DNA of 29,402 nt, from positions 1-29,402 of the forward strand of contig JBQTJV010000017.1 of assembly GCA_052386775.1 (NCBI GenBank). Reading direction: 5' to 3'. Under the pieces are notes generated by a model. That model searched no databases. It saw nothing but the letters and a program-made list of their open reading frames with translations, and was not told the origin of the DNA. How positions within the stretch are numbered: position 1 is the first letter of the stretch; each line of letters opens with the position of its first letter. Below, piece after piece: positions 15,358-22,805 of this stretch. The position numbers were made by a program, and so were the translations under genes. Source of the stretch: DSOT01 sp052386775 (GTDB taxonomy: Bacteria > Pseudomonadota > Gammaproteobacteria > Burkholderiales > SG8-41).

Positions 15358-15974
15358 ACGGTGGCGTCGAGCTGATCGGCGATCTTCTTTACCGCGGTGG
15401 GGCTGAGCCCCACGGTGGTGTTCGCCAACACCTCGCCATGACCCACGCCGAGCGTGCTGATCCAGCGCTGGCCGCCGGCGACGTAGCCGATGAACGAGCC
15501 CAGCTCGACCAGTTCCGGCTCGGTAAAGTGCGCGTGAAGCTGCTTCCACATCTCGTCGTCGGCGCTCGCGGGATTCCAGCAGATCGCGTCGGTGTAGCGC
15601 AGCGCCACCCGTTCGCGCTCGGTGTAGAGCGGCGACTTTTCGTAGTGCTCGAGATTCGCGAGTTTTTCCTCGCTGGCGATCTGCGTCACTTCGCCCTGCT
15701 GTCCAAACTGGACAGCGCGCTGGTTCCCTCTGTAATTGCAGCCGAGCGTGGTCGAGACGCGCAGGCGGCACAGTTCCTTGATCTGCCGATCCACGACGCC
15801 ACCTTTGAACAGACGGTCCCAAGTGTAAATAAACGCGCGCATGACTTCCGGCTGGTGCGCGCGGATCGCCTGGATTTCCGGGCGCGGCGTGCTCTTCAGC
15901 ATCGCGTCCTGCATCGCCTGGCGCAGGTCGGGCTCCTTGATGTCTTCGGGTTTGACGTAGCTGATGCGGGCCAT
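15354..15974 (-). CDS. Carboxymuconolactone decarboxylase / AhpD-like family protein
   Basis: A 206-residue all-helical protein starting at an ATG behind a strong AAGGAGG site. It has RQIKELCRLRVSTTLGCNY at about 64-81, followed by YEKSPLYTERERVALRYTDA and DDEMWKQLHAHFTEPELVEL, which is the CMD family layout. Redox-active members have Cys-x-x-Cys at the position where this protein has Cys79-Asn-Tyr-Arg82, so the second Cys is lost and thiol peroxidase chemistry is unlikely as such. The last codons lie inside the inverted repeat at 15343-15357, so the natural C-terminus may have been altered by that element. Substrate unknown. Confidence 0.88.
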   Translation of the reverse strand: MARISYVKPEDIKEPDLRQAMQDAMLKSTPRPEIQAIRAHQPEVMRAFIYTWDRLFKGGVVDRQIKELCRLRVSTTLGCNYRGNQRAVQFGQQGEVTQIASEEKLANLEHYEKSPLYTERERVALRYTDAICWNPASADDEMWKQLHAHFTEPELVELGSFIGYVAGGQRWISTLGVGHGEVLANTTVGLSPTAVKKIADQLDATV

Positions 15975-16053
15975 GAGTCCTCCTTCGTGTGATGAGAGAA
16001 CTATAGCATTCCACCCCTCCCTGACTCTTTCCGCAATTGCAGGACACAGGGCT

Positions 16054-16122
16054 CGTCATTCCGTCGGTGATCGGAATCCAGGCGCTACTCTGGATCCCGG
16101 CGTACGCCGGGAAGACGAATGA
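16054..16122. repeat. REP-like palindromic unit
   Basis: The unit opens CGTCATTCC, carries GGAATCCAGG and CTCTGGATCC as an inverted pair, and ends with the perfect 16-base palindrome CCCGGCGTACGCCGGG (16096-16111) and GAAGACGAATGA. This layout is that of a common proteobacterial intergenic repeat. It fills most of the 210-base gap before the MFS gene; the rest of that gap shows nothing recognisable. Confidence 0.65.
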
Positions 16123-16184
16123 TGCGCCGGGAGGGCGCGTGATACGCCGGTAGGAAAAGCCGCGTTTGCTATCATGCCGCGGCC

Positions 16185-17408
16185 ATGAGTGTCACTCACG
16201 CAGCGGCCGACGACGAGCACAACTATCCCTACTGGCGCCGCAACCAGCAGGTGATTCCGCTCGCGAATCTGCTGTGCGGGCTCGGGTTCAGCCTGTCGTG
16301 GCCGTTCGTGCCGCTGATGGTACGCGGGCTCGGCGTGCAGGAGAACCTCGAGACCTGGGTCGGCTACATGCTGCTCGTGTTCTATCTCGTGAGCTTTGCC
16401 GCCAACCCGGTGTGGGGCGCCATCGCGGACCACTATGGCCGCAAGATGATGGTGCTGCGCGCCATGCTCGGCATGGGGCTCGCGATGATGATCGTGCCCT
16501 TTGCGTCCACGCCCATCTGGTTCGCGACGCTGTTCATGCTGATCGGCGTGTGCAACGGCTACACCCCTGCGGGCGTGGCGCTCATCGTGACCAACACGCC
16601 GCCCACGCACATCGGACGGGCGGTGTCGTATGCGCAAACGGGCGGAATGGTGGGACAGGCGTTTGGTCCCGCGCTCGGCGCCGTGCTCGCCGCGATCGTC
16701 GATCGCCAGCACTGGCTCTTCTGGATCAGCGGCGGCTTCATGTTGAGCGGCGGCCTGCTGGTCGCGTTGCTCGTGCACGAAGTGAAGCAGGTGGCGCACG
16801 GCCCGCTGCGCCTGCAGTGGATCGGCAATCTGCGCGAGCTGCTCGCGGTTCCCCGCATGGGTGCGCTGTTCTTTCTTTCCTTCCTGTTTTCGGTGATGTG
16901 GTACGGCAGCGTCACCAACATCAGCGTGTTCGTGCTGCAGTTGCTGGAGAGCCGGTCGCCGGACGCGAGCGCCGAAGCCTTCTGGGTCGGGGCGGCGGCG
17001 ATGGCCATGGCGTTTTCCATGCTGGTCGCACTTCCCGTGTGGGGCCGCGTACTCGATCGCATCGGCGCCGGGCCAGTGCTGCTTTTTTCCGTCGCAGCGA
17101 CGATCGTGACGCATCTCCCGCTGCTGATATTGCAGACGCCGCTCCAGCTCGTGCTGGCGCGAGTTGTCTTCGGATTAACGGCTGCGGGGATGCCGACGGC
17201 GATCTTTGCGTTGTTGCGGGTCTACGCACCAAAAGGCATGGATGCGCGCGCGATTTCCTATTCCACGGCGTTTCACTTTATCGGAATGGGGCTCGCGCCG
17301 TTTATCGCGGGGCTGATCAGCCCGGTGTTCGGGATGCGCCCTTATTTTACGCTGACGATAGTCGCGATGGCGGGCGGGCTCGCGCTGTGGCGTGGCGGCC
17401 AGAAATGA
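16185..17408 (+). CDS. Major facilitator superfamily (MFS) transporter
   Basis: A 407-residue membrane protein with about twelve hydrophobic segments in two halves. The loop after the second segment has the MFS motif A form GAIADHYGRKMMV (78-90), and YAQTGGMVGQAFGPALGAVL near 145-165 is the fifth-helix motif of drug/proton antiporter-like members. A charged central loop (HEVKQVAHGPLRLQW) separates the halves, and the second half repeats the motif as GRVLDRIGAGPV. The start is the ATG at 16185; its ribosome binding site is weak. It is probably an exporter of the multidrug-efflux type, but the substrate cannot be told. It is convergent with the cupin-rubredoxin gene. Confidence 0.92.
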   Translation: MSVTHAAADDEHNYPYWRRNQQVIPLANLLCGLGFSLSWPFVPLMVRGLGVQENLETWVGYMLLVFYLVSFAANPVWGAIADHYGRKMMVLRAMLGMGLAMMIVPFASTPIWFATLFMLIGVCNGYTPAGVALIVTNTPPTHIGRAVSYAQTGGMVGQAFGPALGAVLAAIVDRQHWLFWISGGFMLSGGLLVALLVHEVKQVAHGPLRLQWIGNLRELLAVPRMGALFFLSFLFSVMWYGSVTNISVFVLQLLESRSPDASAEAFWVGAAAMAMAFSMLVALPVWGRVLDRIGAGPVLLFSVAATIVTHLPLLILQTPLQLVLARVVFGLTAAGMPTAIFALLRVYAPKGMDARAISYSTAFHFIGMGLAPFIAGLISPVFGMRPYFTLTIVAMAGGLALWRGGQK

Positions 17409-17427
17409 CGGGGACGGTCACCGATTC

Positions 17428-18360
17428 TCAGGCCTCGACCATTGCGAAGTCGCCCTTGCCCGCGCCGCAGTCGCCGCAGATCCAGCTCTCGGGCACGTCA
17501 ACCCAGCGCGTGCCCGGCGCGATGCCTTCTTCCGGAAGACCGAGCGCTTCATCGTAGACGAAGCCGCACAGCACGCAGCGCCATTGCTTCAGTTGCGTGC
17601 CGGCAGAGCGCGACGAATCCTCAGCGTGAACCGGCTCCGCGCGCGGGAAATTCACGATGAGTGCTTCGAGCCCATCGGGTCCGGCCTGAATGCGAAGCGG
17701 CTCTTCGTTGGGCGCGCTGAAGACGACGGTCAGCGCCCGGCGCGGACGGTCCTCGTGCACGAGCGTGCCTTTGACCGCGATGACGTACTGACCGGCGCCT
17801 TGTGAAGGCGATGGCGCGGCCATGCTCGCTCCGGGTGCCATGGTCAGCGTGCGGACAAAGAGACCGCGGTCGTCCTTGATGTCGGCATTTTCCGCGACGC
17901 TGACGCTCGACCCGCGCGCCGGAAATTGCGCCATGCTCGTCACCTGCCACGGCTTGCGGTCACGCACCGCCTGCAGTGTCGGCAGAGCTCCCGGCAGCCG
18001 CTGGGCGCCCGGATCGTAGCGCGTGCGCAGCGTCATGAAAGTCCATCCCGTCTTGTCATCGGCGTGCAGCGGGCCGTAAGGCGTGTAGGCGCGCGCGAAG
18101 TGAACGTAGTACGGCTCGACCGGGTGGCGGCCGAGCGTGCCCTTGCCTTTCACGAGTATCTGAAACTGATCCACCTGGTGGAAATGCGTGCACGAGTTGT
18201 CGCCCGGCTCGTACTGCGCAAGAAACGCGGTCGGCGCCTGCGGCGTGTCGGGCGTCGCTCTGAAGAAAGGGATGTTCGTCGCGGCCGGGCGATCGGGGCC
18301 GCCGGGGCTGCGCCGGATGCTCTCCGGGCTGATTTCATCGTAGGAGACGACGATGGGCAT
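17428..18360 (-). CDS. Cupin-rubredoxin fusion protein
   Basis: A 310-residue protein starting behind a GGAG site. Residues about 40-110 form a cupin with THFHQVDQFQILVKGKG (His59, His61), and a second cupin-like half covers about 150-245 (MAPGASMAAPSP, QYVIAVKGTL). Residues 258-310 are a complete rubredoxin: WRCVLCGFVYDEALGLPEEG, then GTRWVDVPESWICGDCGAG, with iron ligands Cys262, Cys265, Cys295 and Cys298. The second half lacks obvious metal-ligand histidines. The rubredoxin could deliver electrons to an iron site in the first cupin, or serve another partner. No signal peptide. No similar fusion is known to me as characterised. Confidence 0.9.
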   Translation of the reverse strand: MPIVVSYDEISPESIRRSPGGPDRPAATNIPFFRATPDTPQAPTAFLAQYEPGDNSCTHFHQVDQFQILVKGKGTLGRHPVEPYYVHFARAYTPYGPLHADDKTGWTFMTLRTRYDPGAQRLPGALPTLQAVRDRKPWQVTSMAQFPARGSSVSVAENADIKDDRGLFVRTLTMAPGASMAAPSPSQGAGQYVIAVKGTLVHEDRPRRALTVVFSAPNEEPLRIQAGPDGLEALIVNFPRAEPVHAEDSSRSAGTQLKQWRCVLCGFVYDEALGLPEEGIAPGTRWVDVPESWICGDCGAGKGDFAMVEA

Positions 18361-18444
18361 GGATACTCCGTCCTGGCTGCTGCAGCCTCGGATTTTATCC
18401 GCCCCCGCATCGCGAGGGGTACTGCGCTGCGCCCGCCGGCGTGG

Positions 18445-19470
18445 CTACTCGATCTTGACGCCCGCGGCCTTCCACACTTTCATGCGCGTGGTGATCTCTT
18501 CGCGCGCGAGCTTGGTGAATTGCTCCGGCGGGGTCCACTTCGCCGCCGCGCCCCGGCTCGCAATGGCTTTCTGCACGTCCGGCATCTCGAGTATGCGCTT
18601 CAGCTCGTTCGACCACAGGCTGATGAGCCTGGGCGGCGTCTTGGCGGGCGCGAGCAGGCCATACCAGCCTTCGTACTCGAATTCCGGCAGACCGACCTCG
18701 GAGATGCTCGGCACATTGGGCATGCCCGGGCTGCGCGTTCTCGTGGTCACGCCCAGCGCGATCAATCGTCCCCCGCTGATCAGCGGCGCCGCCGCCAGTA
18801 CGGGAGACAAAATGTAATGCACGCGTCCGGTGACGGTGTCGGTCAGCGATTCGGGCGAGCCCCGGAACGGCACGTGCACCGCTTCTATTCCGGCCCTGAG
18901 GTTGAACAGCGCCGCACCGTAATGCGGGCCGCTGCCCAGTCCGGTGGAGCCGAAGTTGAGCTGTCCCGGCTTGCTCTTCGCCATCGCCACCAGTTCCTTG
19001 ACCGACTTCACGCCGAGCCCGTGCCCGACCACGAGTACGAGCGGCGTGCTGGCGATCTGCGCGATGCCCGTGAAGTCCTTCACCGGGTCGTAGGGCAACT
19101 TGCCGTGGTAGAGCGCGGCACTGCCCGAGAAATTCGAGCCGGTGGTGGTAAGCGTGTAGCCGTCAGGGGCGGCATCCGCGACGATCTTGAAGGCCACGAT
19201 GCCGCCGGCGCTCGGGCGATTGTCCACCACCACCTGCTGGCCGAGGACGTCCGACATCTTCGGGCCGATGATGCGCGCGATGACGTCCGTCGCGCTGCCG
19301 GTGGTGAACGGCACGATCATACGGATCGGGCGGTTGGCATAGCCGTCCGGCTTCGCGGTGCTTTGCGCCATCGCGCCGGTCGACATCCCCCACGCCGCCA
19401 GCAGGAACAGCAATGGAACGAGCGCAGGTGGCCGATGCGCGCGCCGTGAGATGAAACAGGGCTGAAACAT
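18445..19470 (-). CDS. Bug/TctC family tripartite tricarboxylate receptor
   Basis: A 341-residue receptor. The ATG at 19470 follows GGAGGAGG and is preferred to the in-frame upstream start at 19533. The signal peptide has a basic N-region (FISRRAHRPP), a hydrophobic core and cleavage after GAMAQ. The mature part has GYANRPIRMIVPF, TGSATDVIARIIGP, VVDNRPSAGGIV, APDGYTLT, LPYDPVKDF, ELVAMAKSKPGQLNFGSTG and ISEVGLPEFEYEGWYGL. It is divergent from the nitronate-monooxygenase operon across 128 bases and may feed that pathway; this is inferred from position. Confidence 0.93.
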   Translation of the reverse strand: MFQPCFISRRAHRPPALVPLLFLLAAWGMSTGAMAQSTAKPDGYANRPIRMIVPFTTGSATDVIARIIGPKMSDVLGQQVVVDNRPSAGGIVAFKIVADAAPDGYTLTTTGSNFSGSAALYHGKLPYDPVKDFTGIAQIASTPLVLVVGHGLGVKSVKELVAMAKSKPGQLNFGSTGLGSGPHYGAALFNLRAGIEAVHVPFRGSPESLTDTVTGRVHYILSPVLAAAPLISGGRLIALGVTTRTRSPGMPNVPSISEVGLPEFEYEGWYGLLAPAKTPPRLISLWSNELKRILEMPDVQKAIASRGAAAKWTPPEQFTKLAREEITTRMKVWKAAGVKIE

Positions 19471-19566
19471 GAGTCCTCCTCCGTGTTCGGGCGATGCAGC
19501 CGGAATTCTGATAGCGCTGTTTTCTGTGCGCAAACACTACTACAAATCCGGCGGGAGCGCATGTGA

Positions 19567-19572
19567 TATAAA
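19567..19572 (+). promoter_or_regulatory. Possible -10 element for the 19599-25145 operon
   Basis: TATAAA lies 27 bases before the ATG of the nitronate monooxygenase gene, preceded by TGTGA. No good -35 is visible. If used, the leader would be about 20 bases long, with no strong ribosome binding site. Confidence 0.3.
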
Positions 19573-19598
19573 GCGGCGGTAATTCCTCGAAAACTTCC

Positions 19599-20564
19599 AT
19601 GCCGCTGCCTGCCCACATCCGCGACCGCCTGCGCATACCGGTCTTTGGCGCGCCGATGTTTCTCGTGTCCGGCCCCGATCTCGTCATCGAGCAGTGCAAG
19701 GCGGGCGTGATCGGTTCCTTTCCCGCGCTCAACGCGCGGCCGCAGGAGGAACTCGACAAGTGGTTGACGCGCATCGAGACCGAGCTCGCGCGCTTCCAGG
19801 CCGAGAACCCGGGGCGCAAGGTGCCACCGTACGCGGTGAACCTGATCATGAACAAGGCCAACAAGCGGCTCGATGCCGACCTCGAAGTCGTGCTCGCACA
19901 TCGAGTTCCGATCGTCATCACTTCGCTCTCGGCACCGACCGCGCTGGTGCCGCGCGTGCACGCCTACGGTGGCATCGTGTTTCACGACGTCATCAAGGTC
20001 AGGCACGCGGAAAAGGCGCTGGAAGCGGGCGTCGACGGACTGATCGCGGTGTGCGCCGGCGCAGGCGGGCACGCGGGCACGATCAACCCGTTTGCACTGG
20101 TGAACGAGCTGCGGCGCATCCACCCGGGGCCGCTGGTGCTGGCCGGCGCGGTCACGAACGGCGCCGGCGTGCTGGCTGCGCAAGCGATGGGCTGCGATCT
20201 CGCGTATCTCGGCACGCGCTTCATCGCGACGAAGGAGTCGCTTGCCGATATCCGCTACAAGCAGATGATCGTCGAGTCCAGTTCCGGGGACATCGTGTAC
20301 ACGCCGTTCTTTTCCGGCGTGCACGGGAGTTATCTCGCGGGCAGCATCCGCAATGCCGGGCTCGATCCCGGCAATCTTCCGGCGATCGAGACGCCGGGAC
20401 TCTACCGCTCTCGTGACGAGCGCCCGAAGACCTGGAAGGAGATCTGGGGCGCGGGGCAGGGCGTGGGGGACATCGACGACATCCCGGGCGTCGCCGAACT
20501 GGTCGACCGGCTCGAGGCGGAGTATCGCGCGGCGTACGCCAGGCTTGTCGCTGACAAGAGGTAA
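19599..20564 (+). CDS. Nitronate monooxygenase family flavoprotein
   Basis: A 321-residue TIM-barrel flavoprotein of the 2-nitropropane dioxygenase/NMO family. Motifs are IPVFGAPMFLVSGPDL at the first strand, GVIGSFPALNARP, VPIVITSLSAPTALV, and VCAGAGGHAGTINPFAL with Cys152 and His158; the latter is at the position of the catalytic His in the family. Later PLVLAGAVTNGAGVLAAQA and GTRFIATKES bind FMN phosphate. The family oxidises alkyl nitronates using FMN and O2, though many members act as enoyl reductases or have other roles. No ribosome binding site is obvious. It is the first gene of a five-gene run; the next gene begins two bases after its stop. Confidence 0.92.
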   Translation: MPLPAHIRDRLRIPVFGAPMFLVSGPDLVIEQCKAGVIGSFPALNARPQEELDKWLTRIETELARFQAENPGRKVPPYAVNLIMNKANKRLDADLEVVLAHRVPIVITSLSAPTALVPRVHAYGGIVFHDVIKVRHAEKALEAGVDGLIAVCAGAGGHAGTINPFALVNELRRIHPGPLVLAGAVTNGAGVLAAQAMGCDLAYLGTRFIATKESLADIRYKQMIVESSSGDIVYTPFFSGVHGSYLAGSIRNAGLDPGNLPAIETPGLYRSRDERPKTWKEIWGAGQGVGDIDDIPGVAELVDRLEAEYRAAYARLVADKR

Positions 20565-20566
20565 GG

Positions 20567-21577
20567 ATGACGATGAAAAAAAACGGCTGGGGGCTGATCG
20601 GCACCGGAAGAATTGCGGAAGACCGCGTCCTGCCCGCGATCAGGGAACACGCGGGAAACCGCCTCATCGGGGTGGTGAGCCGCGATCCGCAGCGCGCGAA
20701 GCGCTTCGCCGAAAAATTCGGTGCCGAGCATGCCTACACGAACTTCGACGAGTTGCTGCGCAATCCCGACGTGACGGTGGTCGCGATCCACACGCCGAAC
20801 GCACAGCATGCCGAACAGGCGATCGCCGCCGCACGCGCCGGCAAGCACGTGTTCTGCGACAAGCCCATGACCATCGACGTCGCCGACGCGGAGAAGATGG
20901 TGCGCGAGTGCGAGAAGGCGGGCGTCAAGCTCGGCATCAATTTCCACAATCGCTTCATGCCGTGCTTTGCCGAGATCCGGCGCGTCATCGAGAGCGGCAA
21001 AATCGGCGCGGTGCATCTCGTCCAGCTCGAAGTGAGTCCCGGGGCGCGCTCCGGGGGCAGGCTCGCCACTTGGCGGATCGATGCGGCGCTGGCGGGAATG
21101 GGCACGACGTATAGCATCGGCGTGCACGCGTACGATATCCTGCGCTACCTGGTCGCGGCGGAAGTCGAAATGGTTTCGGCGTTGTTCGACAAGCCGCGCG
21201 GGGTCATGGAGGAGATGAACCTGTCACTCTTCCGCTTTTCGAACGGCGTGCTGGCCCAGTTGAGCGTCCACGAGAACTCGCCGCTGCCGCACAACGACAT
21301 CGTGGTCTACGGGTCGAAGGGACGCATTACCGGGCGCGGCGTCACGCGCAGCCGCGACGGCGGCGTGCTCGAGGTCATGACCGAAGCAGGAGGCGCGCGC
21401 CGCATGGATTTTCCGGCGATCAATGCGCATGGGGCGTGCGTCATGGCGTTCAGCGATGCGCTGCTCGATGGCCGCGACTTCGTCCCGTCCGGCATCGATG
21501 GACTGCGCAGCGTGCAGGTCACCGACGCCATGGCACGCTCCGCGCACGGGGGCGTCCACGTCCGGCTTGCCTATTAA
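20567..21577 (+). CDS. Gfo/Idh/MocA family oxidoreductase
   Basis: A 336-residue NAD(P)-dependent dehydrogenase-type protein. The Rossmann start is WGLIGTGRIAEDRVLPAI; the conserved EKP motif appears as CDKPM with Asp98-Lys99-Pro100. The second domain has GINFHNRFMPC and a SIGVHAYDILRYL block with the family's His-x-x-Asp pattern, and a C-terminal beta sheet (ALFDKPRGVMEEMN, FSNGVLAQLSVHEN). Family members oxidise or reduce sugars, inositols and other hydroxyl or keto compounds. No signal peptide. Alternative ATG at 20573 is possible; the AGGTAAGG site favours 20567. Part of the same operon as its neighbours. Confidence 0.93.
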   Translation: MTMKKNGWGLIGTGRIAEDRVLPAIREHAGNRLIGVVSRDPQRAKRFAEKFGAEHAYTNFDELLRNPDVTVVAIHTPNAQHAEQAIAAARAGKHVFCDKPMTIDVADAEKMVRECEKAGVKLGINFHNRFMPCFAEIRRVIESGKIGAVHLVQLEVSPGARSGGRLATWRIDAALAGMGTTYSIGVHAYDILRYLVAAEVEMVSALFDKPRGVMEEMNLSLFRFSNGVLAQLSVHENSPLPHNDIVVYGSKGRITGRGVTRSRDGGVLEVMTEAGGARRMDFPAINAHGACVMAFSDALLDGRDFVPSGIDGLRSVQVTDAMARSAHGGVHVRLAY

Positions 21578-21610
21578 AGGGGCAGGATCGATTTATCGGT
21601 AAGGAGGAAT

Positions 21611-22015
21611 ATGAACATGAAACGCACGGCCTATCAGCCGCCCGACAGTTTCGTCCCCGCGGGCAAGACCTATTCGCACGGCATCATCGTGGAAGCGGCG
21701 TCGAGGACGCTCTATGTTGCCGGGCAGACCTCGCGCGACGCGCAGGGCAACGTGGTTTTCAAGGGCGATGCCGCGGGCCAGACGCGGCAGGTGATGGAGA
21801 ACATGAAGAAGGTGGTCGAGGGCGCGGGCGGGCGGATGGCGGACATCGCGAAGACCACGGTCTACATTACCGACATCAAGTATCGCGAGGCGGTCACCAA
21901 GGTTCGTCAGGAGTTTTTCAGAGGCGACCCGCCCGCCAATACGCTGGTGGTGATCTCGGCGCTCGCCGACCCGGCGTTTCTGGTCGAGATCGAGGCCATC
22001 GTGCCGCTGCCCTGA
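21611..22015 (+). CDS. RidA family (YjgF/YER057c/UK114) protein
   Basis: A 134-residue protein behind an AAGGAGG site (ATG 21611, or 21617 two codons later). It has the family pattern TLYVAGQTSRDAQGNVV, TRQVMENMKKVVEGAG, KTTVYITDIKYRE and LVEIEAIVPL. In E. coli RidA, Arg105 acts in hydrolysis of enamine/imine intermediates; the aligned residue is Asn110, and Cys107 is replaced by Leu. It therefore belongs to a Rid subgroup without the catalytic Arg and may act on a different intermediate. Its place in an operon with an oxidoreductase, hydrolase and amidase suggests handling of a reactive nitrogen-containing intermediate. Confidence 0.93.
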   Translation: MNMKRTAYQPPDSFVPAGKTYSHGIIVEAASRTLYVAGQTSRDAQGNVVFKGDAAGQTRQVMENMKKVVEGAGGRMADIAKTTVYITDIKYREAVTKVRQEFFRGDPPANTLVVISALADPAFLVEIEAIVPLP

Positions 22016-22044
22016 ACGCGACGCAGGAAAGAGAGGAGAGCGCT

Positions 22045-22788
22045 GTGAGCTACGAATCCCTGTTTGCCGAAACGGTCACCCTCCGCGGCCACCACGGCGA
22101 CCAGATCGACGCCTATCTGGCGCGGCCGTTCGGCGCCGGGCCCTATCCCGGTGTCGTCGTAATCCATCACATGCCGGGCTGGGATGGACCGCACAAGGAA
22201 ATCGGGCGCCGCTTCGCCCACCACGGCTACGTCGCGATCGTGCCCGATCTCCAGTTTCGTGAAGGCAAGGCGACGCCGGAGGAAAACAGCGCGAGCGTAC
22301 GCGCCGCGGGCGGCATGCCGGACGATCGCACCATGGGTGACGTGCAGGGTGCCATCGATATGTTGCGCACGTTGCCGTATCTGAGCGGCAAGGTGGGCGT
22401 CATCGGCTACTGTTCCGGCGGGCGCCAGGCGTACCTTGCCGCCTGCACGCTGAAGGGCATCGATGCCGTGATCGTGTGCTACGGCGGCGGTGTGGCCGCC
22501 AAGCCCGAGGAATTGACGCCGCGGCAGCCGGTCGCGCCGATCGACTACACCAGGGACCTCCAGTGCCCGCTGCTCGGTCTCTTCGGCATCGAGGACACGC
22601 GGCCCTCGCCGGCCGACGCGGCGAAGACCGAGGAGGCGCTCAGGAAATTCGGCAAGACCTACGAGTTTCACACCTACGAGAACGCGGGGCACGCTTTCTT
22701 TGCGGTCGACCGTCCGCAGTATCGCGTGCACGCCGCGATCGACGGCTGGAAACGCGTGTTCGCCTTTTTCGGAAAATATCTGGCCTGA
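22045..22788 (+). CDS. Dienelactone hydrolase family protein
   Basis: A 247-residue alpha/beta hydrolase starting at GTG 22045 behind a GAGAGGAGAG site; the frame upstream is antisense-type shadow of the RidA gene. The Cys-Asp-His triad is visible: Cys123 in GYCSGGRQAY, Asp184 in GIEDTRPSP and His216 in NAGHAFF. Cys123 is at the same number as in the characterised Pseudomonas enzyme. Other family features are YPGVVVIHHMPGWD and HGYVAIVPDLQFR. Relatives open dienelactones in aromatic degradation, but the family is broad. No signal peptide. Linked tightly to the amidase gene, 17 bases downstream. Confidence 0.93.
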   Translation: MSYESLFAETVTLRGHHGDQIDAYLARPFGAGPYPGVVVIHHMPGWDGPHKEIGRRFAHHGYVAIVPDLQFREGKATPEENSASVRAAGGMPDDRTMGDVQGAIDMLRTLPYLSGKVGVIGYCSGGRQAYLAACTLKGIDAVIVCYGGGVAAKPEELTPRQPVAPIDYTRDLQCPLLGLFGIEDTRPSPADAAKTEEALRKFGKTYEFHTYENAGHAFFAVDRPQYRVHAAIDGWKRVFAFFGKYLA

Positions 22789-22805
22789 TTTGGAAGGGTA
22801 AGGCA

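Noticed and set aside
16166..17557. Long 463-codon ORF overlapping the MFS gene
   Set aside because: Arg/Ala/Gly-rich shadow frame; the frame at 16185 encodes a clear 12-segment transporter.
17926..19449. Long 507-codon plus-strand ORF
   Set aside because: Antisense shadow of the cupin-rubredoxin and Bug genes, with Arg/His-rich composition and no family features.
22476..22805. N-terminal extension of the amidase to 889 residues
   Set aside because: This part overlaps the dienelactone hydrolase gene in another frame and has shadow composition; a good start with ribosome binding site exists at 22806.
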